This document shows positions 61,460 to 64,000 of a stretch of 64,000 bases of DNA, piece after piece. Origin of the DNA: Neelides folsomi (Eukaryota > Arthropoda > Collembola > Neelipleona > Neelidae); the NCBI GenBank assembly GCA_034687125.1, contig JAQGBZ010000024.1:330898-394897 (forward strand). Reading direction: 5' to 3'. Numbering within the stretch: the stretch's first letter is position 1; every line of letters begins with the position of its first letter. The notes under the pieces are model-generated. The model saw nothing but the letters and a program-made list of their open reading frames with translations. It was not told the origin of the DNA and ran no database searches. A program made the position numbers and the translations under genes.

Positions 61460-62786
61460 ATGAGGCTAGGAGACACATTCCCGAATTTCAAGGCTCAAAC
61501 TACCATTGGTACTTACCATTTAGTGCTTTAAAACTAAAACACAGTTATTTTCAAAGATTCTATAATATAATATTTTTAACCGAATAAATAATATTGGATC
61601 ATTCAATTATGACTTGATTTTGATTAGGGGAAATCGATTTTTACGACTGGCTCGGAGATTCGTGAGTGATTTACATTTTGTGCATACTGATTCCTTATAT
61701 CATGTTATGTTTAACAATTAATTTAACATTAATCATTTTTATACTTCTAGATGGGGCATTCTCTTTTCACATCCTGCTGATTACACTCCTGTTTGCACTA
61801 CAGAATTGGGAAGAGCTGCAAATTACTACCCGAAATTTGTTGAACGGGGAGTGAAGGTTAATTAACTTTTGTATACCTGTATTAACTTATTATTACCCAT
61901 CCGGATTAATTTTATCAATTAATGAAAATTATTTAAATGCAATACATATAACTCTAAATATATTTTTTAGCTCATTGCTTTGTCCTGTGACAACATCGAA
62001 TCACATCATGGATGGGTCAAAGTAAGTCTAATTTTAATAAACTTATTTATGAATCTTTATAAAAGGTTGATTAATTCATCAACTAATGGTATTAACAGGA
62101 CATCAAGTCATACTGCCCTGAACTTCGGAACAAAGATTTTCCATTCCCACTCATTGCCGATGACAAACGAGAATTGGCCACTTTATTCGGAATGCTCGAC
62201 CCTGATGAGAAAGATGCTGCAGGAATGCCAATGACTTGTCGCTCTCTTTTCATTATCGGACCAGACAAGAAATTGAAACTTTCCATTCTTTATCCTGCGT
62301 CAACTGGTCGAAGCTTCGATGAAGTAATTGAAAAAAATATTAATAAATATATATCATCATTAAACACATTATCAATATTATTAATTTATGTATCAACCTT
62401 TTAAAGATTTTAAACATATTTATCATAATAATTTATTAGGTTTTACGAGTCGTCGACTCTCTTCACTTGACTGTTAAGCGCAAGGTAGCAACACCCGCAG
62501 ATTGGAAGGTAACTAATTGCAATTGTTATCAAAATGCAAAATCGAGTACTATTAGTATAACGATTAAACAAAACATGTCTAATAATGTGCTAACTCTTAG
62601 AATATGAAAGCTGTTATTGATTTGTATATTGTTTTAATTTTATAGCCTGGAAATCACTGTATGATTTTGCCAACATTGACTAAAGAAGAAGTGGCTGCAA
62701 ATTTCCCTGAAGAAGTCACCATTGTTGCAATGCCTTCTGGGAAGGAATACGTCCGTCATGTCACTCTTGACCCAAACAGCAACTAA
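61460..62786 (+). CDS. 1-Cys peroxiredoxin (PRDX6 type), complete
   Basis: Reduces hydrogen peroxide and lipid hydroperoxides. Exons: 61460-61508, 61628-61661, 61751-61856, 61971-62021, 62099-62323, 62440-62508, 62646-62786; 675 nt, 224 residues, matching the family length. The peroxidatic site is HPADYTPVCTTE with Cys43, supported by Thr40 and Arg128. Downstream GMLDPDEKDAAGMPMTCRS, IIGPDKKLKLSILYPASTGR and ATPADWKPGNHCMILPT are typical 1-Cys features. The GDSWG motif (Ser28) and Asp136 match two residues of the mammalian PRDX6 phospholipase triad, but the histidine (His26 in mammals) is Tyr22 here. Acidic calcium-independent phospholipase activity is therefore doubtful. AATAAA signals at 62884 and 62910 follow the stop. 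Confidence 0.97.
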
Positions 62787-62909
62787 GAACATATAACTTT
62801 TGATACATGGAATTATTACAGGTTTTTTGGAAATGGTTTTGGTTTCAGATTATACTAATATGATAAAAATTATCATTTTTGTTAATAAATTGCTGTTATT
62901 TGGTCAATC

Positions 62910-62915
62910 AATAAA
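62910..62915 (+). terminator. Polyadenylation signal of the peroxiredoxin gene
   Basis: AATAAA, 124 nt after the stop codon, followed by a TTTCTGCTTTCTTGT stretch. A second AATAAA lies at 62884-62889. Confidence 0.6.
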
Positions 62916-63129
62916 ACTTTAAGAGTTTCTGCTTTCTTGTATTTTATTATTAAACATACTCAGTACCAAATTAGAAATACCCATTTAGTTTCATGAATAA
63001 CGTAAATCTTTAAAGTCATCAAACTTTCTATGATGTATTATTAAAACACGATTAATACATTTGCGAATTTGCATGCCTTACCTAGATTAAAGCTGAGTGA
63101 GTGATGTGGCTGTGTAACATAATTATTGT

Positions 63130-63810
63130 GGATCCCAATTAACCTGACATTTAAAAATAACTTTGACATTAAGTAACATTGACATTAAATTAATTAAAAG
63201 TTGACATCACACTTTAAGTAAATGTTACATTATGTATTTTTCTTAAAAGGATGGTAGCTTTATGGATTAGTAAGAACAGTCACGAGTTATATTATATATG
63301 TAGTAAATTCATTTAAAACATATTTAAAAACAATGTTACCATCTCTTCAAAACTATTCATCGGAATCTGATGAAGAAAATGAAGAGCCAAAGTTAAATAA
63401 AATTAAAAGAAGTTTTAATTGAACTCTGATACATTAATTTGTAAATATTACTGAAGCTAAAGTTTACTTTCAAAATGAAGATTTGTGGAGATGTAATATC
63501 AAGTATCGTACAGAAGGAGGCGAGAAAATAACTTATTTGTGTAAAGTATCTCGTCAATGAGAAAAATTGTAATTGTTTTTAAAACAATTAAGACACTAGA
63601 ACTTTTTAAAACAGAATCGTTTCACAATCATGAGCCAAAGATTAAAACCAACTGGCTTAAGTGGTGTAGTTAAGATTAAAATTGAGGAATTGTTCAAATT
63701 AATTTGTAATGTCAGAATTAATTAATTAAATGTCAATGTCTGAAGTTTCAAATGTCAAAAATATTTAATTCTTGTCAATTGAATTTATTTTAATGTCATT
63801 TTAACTTATT
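63130..63810 (+). mobile_element. Decayed transposon with TGACATT subterminal repeats and a FLYWCH-like relic
   Basis: The left side (63140-63220) has four TGACATT or TGACATC words. The right side (63705-63800) has several AATGTCA or near matches, in inverted orientation. Between them, in broken frames, lie YFQNEDLWRCNIKYRTEGGE and ITYLCKVSRQ (63463-63560), then ELFKTESFHNHEPK (about 63600-63640). This order of Trp-Arg-Cys, Cys and a late His-x-His recalls FLYWCH-type zinc fingers, which occur in or derive from Mutator-like elements. Stops and frameshifts make it inactive. Exact ends are uncertain. Confidence 0.45.
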
Positions 63811-64000
63811 CCAATATCAAAATAATATTAAGCCAATTATTATTCATACATACTCGTATTTTCATAATAAAGTGAAAATGAAAAGCATATGGCTTTGAAA
63901 AATTTAAACTGGGCTGACTCGGTTGTTAATTTTATTTTAAGCGTTTCTAGTGGTATTAATTATTTAACAATTTTTTAAAATTCTTCATAAAAATTATATG
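63811..64000. other. AT-rich window end, nothing seen
   Basis: No ORF or repeat that I can support. Confidence 0.4.

Overview
Eukaryotic nuclear DNA from an invertebrate animal. Intergenic DNA and introns are AT-rich, genes have GT-AG introns, and several palindromic DNA transposons with TA target sites are present. The Rbfox, CCT1, PTPA, 1-Cys peroxiredoxin and IER homologues are clearly metazoan. I lean towards an arthropod, possibly a crustacean such as a copepod, but the sequence does not prove this.

Layout. (1) 97-1078 (-): a two-exon gene for an acidic protein with a Cys/Pro-rich tail. (2) 3339-34034 (+): an Rbfox (Fox-1/A2BP1) splicing-factor gene over 30 kb long. I reconstructed eleven exons whose phases join into 466 codons plus stop. 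Two further possible first coding exons and a frame-shifting internal cassette exon sit among them. (3) 34035-37501: intergenic, with two adjacent MITE-like elements. (4) 37502-41434 (-): a five-exon gene for a 565-residue single-pass membrane adaptor with about twenty YxxPhi motifs and ITAM-like pairs. It is the most unusual gene here. (5) 42305-44644 (-): CCT1 (TCP-1 alpha), eight exons, complete. (6) 45340-45582: a GC-rich island that may be an exon. (7) 47294-48289 (+): an intronless immediate-early-response (IER2/IER5 type) protein gene. (8) 48290-59608: an 11 kb gene-poor stretch with a mariner-type transposon relic and a perfect hairpin. (9) 59609-60876 (-): PTPA, the PP2A activator, four exons. 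(10) 61460-62786 (+): a PRDX6-type 1-Cys peroxiredoxin, seven exons, divergent from PTPA. (11) 63130-63810: a decayed transposon with a FLYWCH-like relic.

The genes do not form a pathway; this is an ordinary animal neighbourhood of housekeeping genes (CCT1, PTPA, peroxiredoxin) and regulatory genes (Rbfox, IER, the tyrosine-motif adaptor). The two most interesting points are these. First, the Rbfox binding hexamer TGCATG lies inside the 5' splice site of the gene's own 93-nt RRM exon, which suggests direct autoregulation. Second, the adaptor has a PAG/Cbp-like layout but carries a strict ITAM. Exon coordinates were derived by eye from splice consensus, reading phase and protein family knowledge.
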